Source: Lactarius indigo
Taxonomy: Eukaryota; Basidiomycota; Agaricomycetes; Russulales; Russulaceae
Assembly (NCBI GenBank): GCA_025766275.1
Contig: JAFKAC010000008.1
Span: 186,001-250,000, forward strand
Direction: 5' to 3'
DNA length: 64,000 nt
Every line of letters begins with the position of its first letter. Position 1 is the stretch's first letter. This document shows, one piece after another, positions 1-9,715 of the stretch. A program made the position numbers and the translations under genes. Under the pieces are notes generated by a model. The model worked only from the letters and a program-made list of their open reading frames with translations. It did not search any database and had not been told where the DNA came from.

Positions 1-332
1 TGTTGTATCTAGTTGGTATCTTACTGTAAGGAGATAGCACGAGACGCTGAGTTGCAGTCGGCACTGGCCGACATTGGCCGATACCGGTAACAGCCGGATC
101 GTGTGGCGTTGATGTGTAAGCACCCATATGAGCCTGGTCGGATAGGGGTCTGTGCAACACACGCCTACCAATACATCATTTCTCCCCGTATTCGGGGCTA
201 CCAGCTGCTTTAATCTCTATATGTTATCGGCCTGGCCATGCCAGGAACATCACACACGTGCCTTAAAACTAGAATTCTTTTGCACCATTCTTACTCCATA
301 ACTACCCATGATGTCTGAAGACGAATCATCTA

Positions 333-1816
333 TTGACAGCGCCTCCTGGGATGGTGGGCAGTGCGACGACGTGGCACATCGCAAACACACGCACATCGTT
401 CGTAACATACGAGCAGCTCACTGGAGCAACCGTCGCAGGCCTAGGGAATACCAAGGTCCCCATTGCAGGTCGTGGAACCGTCAAGCTCGAGTCCAAATGC
501 GAAGGCCATAAGTATATCTTACAGCTGGAGCACGTACTCCACGTCCCGACCAACAAAAAGAACTTAATCTCACTAGGTCGATGGGCCAACGCTGGCGGGA
601 CCTGCAGGTGTGGTAATGGTATGCTCACATTGACCACCAAAGGTGGCAAAACAGTTGCCGAAGGGCGACTCGCCGAAAGTAACTTGTACAAAATGCAAGT
701 TAAAGTCGAAGAGAACATGGGCAGTCCATAGTACAACCGGTGCGAAGCGTCCGTACCCGCGCAAACACTCCCAAATTGGGAGACCTGGCACAAGCGTTTC
801 GGACATGTCAGCTACAGCGGGCTGCAAAAACTATTCCATAAAAACCTTGTCGAAGGTTTTGCAGTCGACGTCCGAACGCCTAAGCCAGATTGCGTCGCGT
901 GCACTGAAGCCAAGCAAATGGAGGAATTTTTCGCTGATAGACAAACATCATCCGGCCAACTTACCCATATGGACCTATGGGGCAAATACGACGTCACGTC
1001 CATTAACGGACACCAATATTTCCTACTCTTTGTGGACGATGCCACGCGTTACATCACGGTGCGTTTCCTAAAAGGAAAAGACCAGGCAGCGCAAGCGGTC
1101 AAAGACTATTTGACGCACCTCAGAGCGGATGGAAAATCCCCGCGTGCGATACGCACGGACAGAGGGAAAGAGTTCATAAACGACGCTTTGAGGACCTGGT
1201 GCCGTGAGCAAGGGATAAACATTGAGATTACTGCGCCGTACTCACCTGCCCAAAATGGAGTGGCCAAAAGGGCTAACCGGACGCTGGTAGAGCTGGCAAG
1301 GGCAATGTTGAGAGGCCAAGACTTACCCGAATTCTTATGGGAATACGCAATAGCCCACGCAGCATATATACGAAATCGCTCATACACGAGGTCTTTGGAA
1401 GACAAGACGCCATATGAAATGTGGTTTCACAAGAAACCGAACGTAGCCCACTTACGTGAATTCGGAGCTACCGGTATGGGAGTTATCTGCAAGGCCCCGC
1501 GGTCCAGCAGAAACTGTGGCCGAAGTCCAAAAGACATGTCCTATGTAGGATATGAAGACGAGCCAAAGGCCGTTCAGTACTATAACACGGAGACGGGAAA
1601 AGTACTCGCCTCCCGTAACTGCCATTCCCTAGACCCTCCCGTCGAAAGTCTCCCGCAGCGCGACGAAATTGGAGTCGTGCCCGATGTACAACGTGAAGGG
1701 GAGTCAAGCGGACTATGCACGTTGTCCACAGACGAACGGAGACCTAAAGAGGGAGCGAGGAAGCGAAGACTTTGTACCTCGTAAGACACGAGGAATACGC
1801 GCGGATTATCGTCACT
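333..1816 (+). mobile_element. Ty1/copia pol remnant (protease tail to integrase)
   Basis: One frame reads from the end of a copia protease region through the GAG-pre-integrase zinc-binding domain (His near WHKRFGH, then CVAC, about 785-905) into the integrase core (about 960-1500: DLWGKYD, RTDRGKEF, then NGVAKRANRT). In copia integrases the last block normally reads GVAER; here the catalytic Glu is Lys, so the D,D,E triad is broken. An in-frame TAG lies at 729-731. Near 1760 the frame shifts into a typical linker that ends about 1815. No gag, reverse transcriptase or RNase H follows, so this is an inactive fragment. Bases 1-332 could hold LTR or leader sequence, because the window starts with TGTTG, but I could not define LTR ends. 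Confidence 0.85.
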
Positions 1817-1829
1817 AGGTGTCGACCAT

Positions 1830-3350
1830 GTCGAACTATAACCTTGCTTGTGAGAGAAAGTGGGAAACGGTGTTTATTTTGAAAGAGATAGGAGTGAAAA
1901 TACTGTACATACTGTCTGATACGAATGCATTCTCATCAGAGCGGGTACCGGAAATGGGACTGTCCGGTGTAAATTTCTTCACCAGAGGCCGCCACCCTTG
2001 GAAGCAAGCATGACCCTGCGTGTCATAAAACATCGCCAACGTGATCGCGTACCACTCGAAAACGGACTCTATTGAGTCCCCATGCAAGGGTATATTTCAT
2101 TGGCCACATTCGGAGGGAATTAGACAGTTCGGATCGACGACCTACTATGGGGTAGAAGCGCATCGAGATGCGGTCTGACGCGAGATGGTCGAGGGAGTCC
2201 AGCTCTTGGTCCGGCTCGTCGACGAGGCGGCGCCGCGCCAGCGGGCCTCTGTGAGGCTTGCATACATCACAACAGTCCGGGGATCGTAAACTGGGAGGAG
2301 AGCGGGGGAAAGAGGAAGTCAAAAGATGCTGTAAGTGATATATGGAATCAGAGATAGACGACATGTCACAAATCTAGAAACGGTTTGAGCGGTTTGGCGT
2401 GAAGGTCCAGGGAGGGGATAACAAGGTCTGGTTCGACATGGAGAGCGAACGCAGTCACCACGCCGATGAACCCGGGACAGGTACCAGTGCTTGTCGAAGT
2501 CCCAGTCACCGAGTATGCAGGAAGTGATTGACTCGGAAGTAAATGGCAGGCCCATGTCTATGCTGCGGAAGTTGGAACAACTATTAGCAACGGCGATCAT
2601 GAGGTCGGGCGTTGTGCCAATCCTCCGTGTTACGTGGTGGCGTACTGTTTTGGTGAGAGTGTACGAGGACAGCTACCCCCAGATGATGAATACGTGCAGG
2701 GAAACGCACACAACTCTGGTTGATGAGAAATACCGACAATATGGTGACACCAAGCAAAAAAAATTCCGGAGGCAGAAGGGAACGTCTCGCATAACAGAAA
2801 GCCCGCAGTCAGATGTAAAAGGTAGAGATGAAGATAGGTGAACCCGACAGAAGAAAATTAAATTGCTGGGAGAATGAATAAGAACGGGAAGAGGGGAAAT
2901 GAGACAATGACTTACAAGTTTGGACATCACTGACCAAAGATACGTTAACTTACCTGGTTATGGAACCAGGACGGGCAGGCAAGTAGCAGGTTGCGAATAT
3001 ATGCGATAGAAAAAAAGAAATAATTGAGGAGAATGCCATTTCATCAGACGGATGTCCAACAAGCTGGTTTTCGGAGGACGTGTTTGTTCAATTGTGCGAT
3101 CCAGGTAACTCCAATCTGCCAAAGACCTTCAAGCAAGGTGATCCACTGTAATGCCCGGAGCGGGCGAACTATACGCTGCCTGAGCGCCGAGCTTTCGTGC
3201 ATCAGGAGTTCACCTTTACTTTGTCACCATTTGCCGGTTGCAGCGGCCATGCCAGCTATACAAGGAAGCACGATGACTGCACGATGATGATAGGGGTACG
3301 GCCAGTACGGTCCGGAATCCACCTCTACGAACAATCACCCAGTCGCTATT
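1830..3350. other. 1.5 kb without a recognisable gene
   Basis: Only short open frames occur on both strands and none resembles a family I know. The minus strand around 2400-2600 has a modest open stretch without supporting splice logic. The region lies between the copia remnant and the F-box gene and is probably decayed repeat plus the F-box upstream region. Confidence 0.4.
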
Positions 3351-5411
3351 ATGTTACATGCTCTACCCCCAGAGGTGACGCTTAACGTGTTCTCTTATCT
3401 TCCAATATCCTCGCTACTTTCCTTACGAGTCCTGTCTCATCAATGGCTTAATTTCTTCACCGCAAACCAATCGACAATCTTCCATGACGTTGCCTTCCTT
3501 CATGAGTACATACAACTCGGGACAATGTTCCTAGAGGACGCGCTGTCTGTAAATACGGGCAGGCCTTGGACAGGATCGACAAGTTGGAAGGACTTCTGTA
3601 AGTTGCACCCTCATCGATATCACGAGGGTCATGTCATTCATTTCTCCACCACTAACGGCACCTTTCTGGTCGTTCTCATTGCGAAGGCTACAGGTCGATT
3701 CAACTGCGCAAAAACTGGGAGGGAAAAGGACGCGCTGTCGCGCGTGTGTTGTCGCCTCCAGGTTTCAACGTCGACCGCATCAAGGTCGACGAGAATGCAG
3801 GGATACGCATCACGACCTGCATTTGGGGTGGTCTCAACGTGGTTCACCTCTTTTCTGGCGTCCTCTTGCGGTGTCTTCCCCAAGTGCGAGGTCCCCCCCT
3901 TACATTCTGCTGGGTGCTCAAACGTCTGCTTGCAGTCGTACGTCCGTCCCTATGCCAACTGCGAATACGACAATAGGTATCTCGTCTTTGGCCATGAAGA
4001 CGGGTCCAAGGGAGTCTGACGCCTGGCCAATGGATTTACCGCCGATGACGAGGTCGCCGCCGATGCCCCGCCTGAAGCCATGCAGATAGCTATGTCCGCC
4101 CATGCCGCGGCATTGAACCACCAGTACGCTCTGCGTGGGCAGTTCCGACCCTGGGCACTGTTGAGGTTTGATGAATTCACGCATGCGTACCGACTCGCGT
4201 ACCCGACACTCATATGTGCGAGCTATATGCGGGCTTTCCTGCACGACGTGCACACGCGCTCCCTCGTGCAGACGATCGACATCCGTCTCCGGGATACTTT
4301 CTTCGTCGACGTGAACGAGCGCCACGCGTTCGTGTGCGACTTAGATGGGGTGTATGTGTTCTCGCGGGAGAGTGGCAATGAGGTCCTGTTCATACCGATA
4401 GACGCAAGTGTAAAGTGTAGTCAGCGCGTGGAAGACCCGTCCCTCATATCTGGGGACTGGTTTGCCACCCCTCTCCCTGTCTACTCCGAAGTAGATGAAT
4501 CTCGTCTTCTTCCGGGGATTACTATTGGGGGTGTGTTCACACATACCCTTTGGTTCACATGGATTTTCGTACTCACATCTCACATGGCCCATGTCTCCAG
4601 GGACGGTCGCGATCTCGTAGTCTTGTCGGAGAAATGCCGTGTTATGTTCATTCGCGATTTTGAGCGTATTTGTCGTGGAGAGACCAGCCTCGAACAGGCG
4701 GGGCTTGTTCTAGGTATTCCACAAAAAGATACATGTCACTATCTGGGGTTCGAGCACGGTCGTGTCTGTGTAGCAACCGTTCGTATTTCACAAATTTATT
4801 TTGTGATTCCGCATGTTCATGTTGGTTTGAAGGTTCAAGGGCTCTATTTTTTCACCTTCGGCACTGATCTTTCGGCGAGAGCTGTGTTCGTGCGACCCTC
4901 TAAGAAAGCCCTGGCTAGGTCATTTATCAGCTGCATGCAGCTCACGGACCGCCGCATATATTTTACTTGGGAAGATTCAAGGCGCCGGCAGGACATTACG
5001 CTGTTTGAAGATGCGGAAAATGCTCAGGAGCTTCCACGGCCCACAACACCAATGTTCGATCTACAGCTCCAATTGACGCTATGGATGGCGCAACATGGTG
5101 GATACTCCTTCACGAAAACAGTGTTATTGGGCACTGACTCTGACACTGTGTCTGTTTTGTCGCAAGCCCCTGCTGAGAAAGACTCCGTGGGTTGCATTGA
5201 CTTTACTCTGATGCCTGAAGGCTACGCAAGAGAAATTTTTTTAAAAAAAAAGAAAGGTTCAATCAAGGACGGACATTTATTTGCGCTGTTGGTAGGCATT
5301 CCTTTCCCTTCTTTTCTTTTCGTTATGACGTCCAGGAGATTCAACTGTGTGTACGATCTATCTATCAAAACTCTGCCTAGCCCCAAGCTCGGTCGCAGTG
5401 CATCTATGTAA
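3351..5411 (+). pseudogene. F-box family protein, one in-frame stop
   Basis: The N-terminus (LPPEVTLNVFSYLPISSLLS) is an F-box, the Skp1-binding module of SCF ubiquitin ligases; the long remainder has the beta-rich pattern of a large Agaricomycete F-box family. Exons are 3351-3597, 3687-3883 and from 3936. The introns are 3598-3686 (GTAAGT..AG) and 3884-3935 (GTGCGA..CAG), and all join in phase. Exon 3 then meets TGA at 4017-4019, where the family normally has Trp (TGG). The frame continues open and family-like for about 460 codons to 5411. A single G-to-A change therefore cuts an otherwise intact gene of about 600 codons. Readthrough, an allelic difference or a base error cannot be excluded. 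Near 5230-5270 an A-rich stretch encodes a Lys run. Confidence 0.7.
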
Positions 5412-5744
5412 ATATTAAGTGTAATTCTAGGTACTATGTCGAAGTAAACTTTGGCTTCGGAGATCCGTTCGTACTATTATTGGTAAGATATTTGTTCATT
5501 GTGTCCGCGCGGCCGTTGTGCAAACCCGCGCGATCAAGCACGGTATCCTTTGCCTTTCGTCTCGGTTCATCTTTACTTTATCATTCAGATGCACGGTCCG
5601 TCTGTCCGTATCCCCTCCCGGTCGTACCAGACGTCCGCGGTTTCATTACCTCGTTGCTCTGCTTCCGCAGAGCATAAAACTTCGTACTATACAGTTCCTC
5701 TTTTCCGAGTGATATAATCTTCCCTACCAGTAGTGTAAAGCCTC

Positions 5745-5872
5745 AGCTTTTGCCTCGGAGTGTGCGCAACAGCTGAGCGTTGTCTATTCGTGCAGACATC
5801 TTCAGTGCACACGCCACTAACATATTTATTCTCTACCCTTACACTATTCCGAAGCGACCATACCTTGCTAGA
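5745..5872 (-). repeat. Dispersed repeat, copy A
   Basis: Read on the minus strand, this stretch matches 16072-16192 on the plus strand over roughly 120 bp, including the block containing GTAGAGAATAAATATGTTAG and the following GAATAGACAACGCTCAGC block. At the outer end is CTAGCAAGGTA, whose complement TACCTTGCTAG ends copy B. It could be LTR or MITE sequence; the boundaries are not resolved. Confidence 0.5.
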
Positions 5873-5906
5873 GGTTATGGGCCCTGCCCTCCCTGCTGCA
5901 AATACA

Positions 5907-6086
5907 ATGTCCGATCCCCTGCCTACCTCCGTCCCTCGTCTTGGTCTCACTGGCTCCAACAGGGCTATCTTTTCTATGCGCTTCCAGGAAGCGATGGAGG
6001 CCCGTGACTACGCTGTAACTCGCGCACGATATCTTTAATGAGTATCCTGTCGTTGCAAAGGCCTATGATGAAAACGTGAAAGTACC
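5907..6086 (+). mobile_element. Possible retroelement gag N-terminal fragment
   Basis: A short reading frame starts MSDPLPTSVPRLGLTGSN and contains IFSMRFQEAMEA. This resembles the start of copia-type gag proteins of basidiomycetes (a Pro-rich leader, then a GSN..W/IF..R motif). It is closed by stops near 6036, and the LINE insertion at 6087 interrupts the surrounding sequence. No LTR or downstream pol in frame was found, so the assignment rests on this short resemblance only. Confidence 0.3.
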
Positions 6087-6630
6087 TGTCCATGCGGCGC
6101 ACCCCTTAGGACCGCGGAGCATATCATCCACCATTGCCCGCGCTACCTCAAAGATAGGATTGACACCGGCATCCTCCGGTTCGCAATCCCCCCCACGCCC
6201 CCTCTTCACCCATTCACTGCTCTCTTATCCGAGAAGCGGGGCGTGGGCAAACTCCTCTCCTTCTTTGACCAGACTCGCGCGCTCTCCAAGCCGGAATCCG
6301 GTCCCCCCATACCCGTGCCCCCTGAACCCGACTAGGTAGGTGCACACTGAGGTTTGGCTGCCTCGTTTGTCTCTTTTCTGCGACTATCTAACTGGCGGTC
6401 CTTGCGCCGCATATTTACGCCTTCTCATCCTCGGATTGTGACTGTATGCCTGGTGACCCTAGCGGTTGCCCTCTCCAATTGAACTTTCTCTGATGTATCG
6501 GTTCCGTACTTACGATTCTCGGGGGCACCTTTCGGACTAATGGTTTCTTAAATACGGCTTTGTTCTGCTGTGACTGGTCTGTAACTCGCTTTACGCATCC
6601 CAGAATAAATATTGATCAAAAAAAAAAAAA
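6087..6630 (+). mobile_element. 5'-truncated non-LTR retrotransposon (LINE) with TSD and poly(A)
   Basis: The first codons encode the C-terminal CCHC-type end of a fungal LINE ORF2 (CPCGAPLRTAEHIIHHCPRY, then a Leu-rich tail) up to a stop near 6335. About 280 bp of 3' UTR follows, then a run of 13-14 A at 6618-6631. The bases just before the element, AAAACGTGAAAGTACC (6071-6086), recur right after the poly(A) as ACGTGAAAGTACC (6631-6643). This is a target-site duplication of at least 13 bp. Truncated 5' end, poly(A) and TSD together are the signature of target-primed reverse transcription. The element is dead on arrival: only the last ~80 codons are present. Confidence 0.88.
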
Positions 6631-6643
6631 ACGTGAAAGTACC

Positions 6644-8290
6644 CATCTCGAAGTCCCCGCGGCTTATATTCTGTATGGTAATTGTCCGAAGCCGAATTCT
6701 GGGAACGATATTTTCAATCAAAGCTTTTCCATTCGCATTGAACCTTCGTTCTATCGCAACCCAGCATGTCGTTAAAGACAACGCAATTTCCGACAAGTAT
6801 CTAAAATAGTTAGATGACGGTGAGGTCCCTTTATTTGGGTGCAGTCCATCCCACCAACTTGAACGTGTCCCGCAGAGCTGGAGCCCAAGAAACCAAGGGA
6901 CAACGAGGTAGAGATGTTCATAGACCTTGAAACAATCCGTGAGAGTCACGAAGAGGTTTGAATTTTATTCCTCTCTGGTCACACATTCAATCCATGTGTT
7001 GATTCCTGAATCATGTCGTAGACCGGGAACGAGGGGGACGTGACAATGCAGGCGGAAAAGCGGCGTGGAGCATTCGCAAGTTCGACGAACACTCCGAACG
7101 CCTGCTCAAGTCCGATATGTGGGTATGACCGTGCTCCGACTTCACTCTCGAGTTTTGAACCCATTCTCTAAAGCTCTATCGACGGCGCTGGAAAGCGACG
7201 CAGAATAGATTCAGGATGCTAGTGACGTATGTGATCTCAAAGTACGCTTCCGTTCGCCACCTGTTCCAGTCAGGTGGTTTATTACTCGCAGATTGATTTG
7301 ACCGATTTACACAACCCAGGGCGGTCGTCTGGTGTCTTATTGGAGACGCAGGACCGTTGGTGCTACTTCGCGTTGTAAGACCAGTCGTCGGGTCGGGCTG
7401 AGCCCGAAATCGTTCGTTTTCGCACCCTCGATCGCCTTGGCCACGCGGTCTTTGTCCATGGCTCCTTCATCTTTTATGTTAACTTTCTATTTCCGTTTTT
7501 ACCTTAGTTCTATAGCTACTCACCCTGTATTTAAAACACACACCCTCAGGTTCTGGGGGACATTGAATCATACAGTGTTCGGTCACCCCCTTTTGATCCC
7601 TTAGCTCTGCGTGATTGCCCCGGAAGTCAGGCCCAAACGCGGGCACTCGAAAAACAACACTCGCACCTCTACCCCCTTCTCTTGGAACGGAACACCTCCG
7701 CCTTCGAACTCACCTATGACCCCTCAGCGTCCTTACAGCGTCACGTGCACGCAAGCTGAGTAGGCCACACGCCCCGTAAGACCAGTCACCATTTCATATC
7801 TTGTGGCCACCGTATAACTGCGCAAACGATAGGCTATGGACTTGCGGGCTGCTTGGAAACAAGTGAGATGTGACCTTGAAGGGTGGCAGGGACATCTTGC
7901 CCAGCTAAAGACCAACCGCAAGGCGGCAGAAACCGCACTCAGCCTCGTCTATGACGCAGAACGCTGCTAGGCGGCTGGATGCTCAAAAACGCAAGGCCAA
8001 TATGCCGAAAGAAATATTCAGGCAGATGCGTACTTGCCAGATGGCCACGAACAAGTTCCTGCACCAATTTTGGTCCGCAATCCATCCCCCCGTTGGAGGG
8101 ACGACGCTGGGCGGACACCACGGACCTATCACGCTTGCCTAGAAGACAGCCAAGGCAACGCGCATGGCAGCATATGTGACCAAGATGCAGGAAAAGGTCG
8201 CGGCGATTGTCAGGGCTGCGGAAATGGAGGGCGTTGACTGGACACGAATGCAAAGCGTTGAGTGCACCCTCCTCTGATAGCTAGCCAGAC
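6644..8290 (+). other. Decayed, unidentified ORF remnants
   Basis: No intact gene. From about 7540 to 8270 the plus strand shows peptide-like segments in changing frames: an Asp/Ser-rich stretch near 7560-7750, a Trp- and Lys-rich helical stretch near 7835-7965, a Lys/Arg-rich stretch near 7951-8140, and a helical stretch ending VDWTRMQ near 8240. They read like successive parts of one protein broken by frameshifts, probably from a transposable element. I do not recognise the family. Confidence 0.3.
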
Positions 8291-8750
8291 AGACAGAAAT
8301 GGTTGTAGGGTGCAACCGATGTTGGATGCGAAGTGAGGACAGCACTCAAATTTTGAGAAAAGCAGCGCCTGGCGCACGGCGAGCGTGGAATGTCGAGTTG
8401 GTACTGTACCATGTTATAATAATACCGTGATGCACTTTGTAGTGAAGAGAACTTCAGTTCGACTTTAATTTCCGCTTGACATATTTCACACTCCGAAAGG
8501 GACGTTGTCCGTTGCCTATGCAAACAATGTTCTACAGTAAACACTTTCTCTGGCCTCAACAATATATCATTCATGGCTCAACTCAACTCGCTTAATTAGT
8601 ACGCAATTCCGGAACTATTCAACCATGATCTTATCCCTCCTCGTGGTGTTCCGAACACCAGTAAGAAGATAAATTTCCATGGATATACAGATTCCCAGAA
8701 CAGTTTAAACCAATGGTCTTTTCTATGCACGTGTGTTTGACTGAAGGTTA

Positions 8751-9039
8751 CAGCTGGTTCCATAACGATTGTCCCCTAGTGACCAAATTTTGGACATAGG
8801 CGAGGTTTGAATTGGTAACTCCGCCACCAAGATGGCACAGCTCTCGAGCGCAGCAATACAGATAACCATTCCATAACCCCAATTGTTACAAGATAACTAT
8901 TCTATAACCTTAATTCTATGAGATAACCTGATTTCCTGAGAATTTCTCCCTCGACTTAATTATGAATCCCGCTCTCGAGTTTTGGATGGCCGACTATGTT
9001 CTCAAAATGGCAGGGGACAATCGTTATGGAACCAGCTGT
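8751..9039. mobile_element. MITE with perfect TIRs and TA target duplication
   Basis: The bases 8748-8777 and 9012-9041 are exact reverse complements over 30 bp; the ends read TA-CAGCTGGTTCCATAACG at left and the mirror at right. Taking the TA as target duplication gives a 289-bp element with TIRs of about 28 bp. The interior is AT-rich with repeated GATAAC-type motifs and no ORF. TA duplication and this size point to a non-autonomous Tc1/mariner- or pogo-type element. Confidence 0.85.
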
Positions 9040-9067
9040 AAGACAGCACTAATGGCTCAACAAGATA

Positions 9068-9550
9068 TTATTTTAACAGATGCAAGGACAAACGAACCAC
9101 ATCAGTAGCCATAATAAAGCTTGCAAATAGCACCACAGAGTGCTCTTCGAAAGATGACGCAGTAAGGTGTTGTCGAATCTTCGAGTCAATATTTGCCACC
9201 CGATAGTCAAGCTCAGCATGGGTCAAAGCTGATTTGGTTGACGAGTTTGAGAGACGTAATAAAGTAGCATTCTTCAAGATGATGACAACAGCTTCGACAA
9301 AGGTTAAATGGGCCATAGAAATGATAAAGTGAAATAGTACCAAGGGCCAAATGATAGCGGCCAAGACGGGTGGCAGTGAGCTAGAGAGATAAATGTCATA
9401 CGCCAGAGACAAATGATTGTAATACGAAGATAATACATTTGCAATGGTGGGCAGTGACATAAGCTGCATCACTTGATAAAGAAGTAAGATTGTGGTGTAG
9501 TGAAAATATGAAGAGCACGTACAAACTGGGGAACCAAAGGAAGATACCAA
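9068..9550 (-). CDS. Hypothetical, hydrophobic (weak)
   Basis: An uninterrupted frame of 160 codons has several hydrophobic stretches in its first half (Leu/Ile/Val-rich, about residues 20-90) and a charged C-terminal part. I do not recognise it. Splice-like signals (GTACGT near 9520) suggest it may be part of a spliced gene reaching about 9665, but no junction could be fixed. It lies between the MITE and the minisatellite and may be chance. Confidence 0.2.
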   Translation of the reverse strand: MVSSFGSPVCTCSSYFHYTTILLLYQVMQLMSLPTIANVLSSYYNHLSLAYDIYLSSSLPPVLAAIIWPLVLFHFIISMAHLTFVEAVVIILKNATLLRLSNSSTKSALTHAELDYRVANIDSKIRQHLTASSFEEHSVVLFASFIMATDVVRLSLHLLK

Positions 9551-9715
9551 TTAGCAAGCCGGAAAGGAGAAAATGCACGCACATGCTCGTTAGACAGGGA
9601 TGATTATGATCAACGAAGAGTCGGAAACGGGTAATCAACAGGCATAGAAGCGAGGCAAACAACAACTCACGTCCTGTAAAGCCGAAACAAACATCGTTAG
9701 CAGGGCTGGATCAGA

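Noticed and set aside
1..330. 5' LTR of the copia element (window starts TGTTG)
   Set aside because: No second LTR copy, primer-binding site or target duplication could be identified.
5481..5843. Solo LTR on the minus strand (TGTAAG..CTTACCA)
   Set aside because: The flanking AATAG pair is offset from TG..CA ends, and the same upstream bases occur in copy B, so these cannot be simple LTR boundaries.
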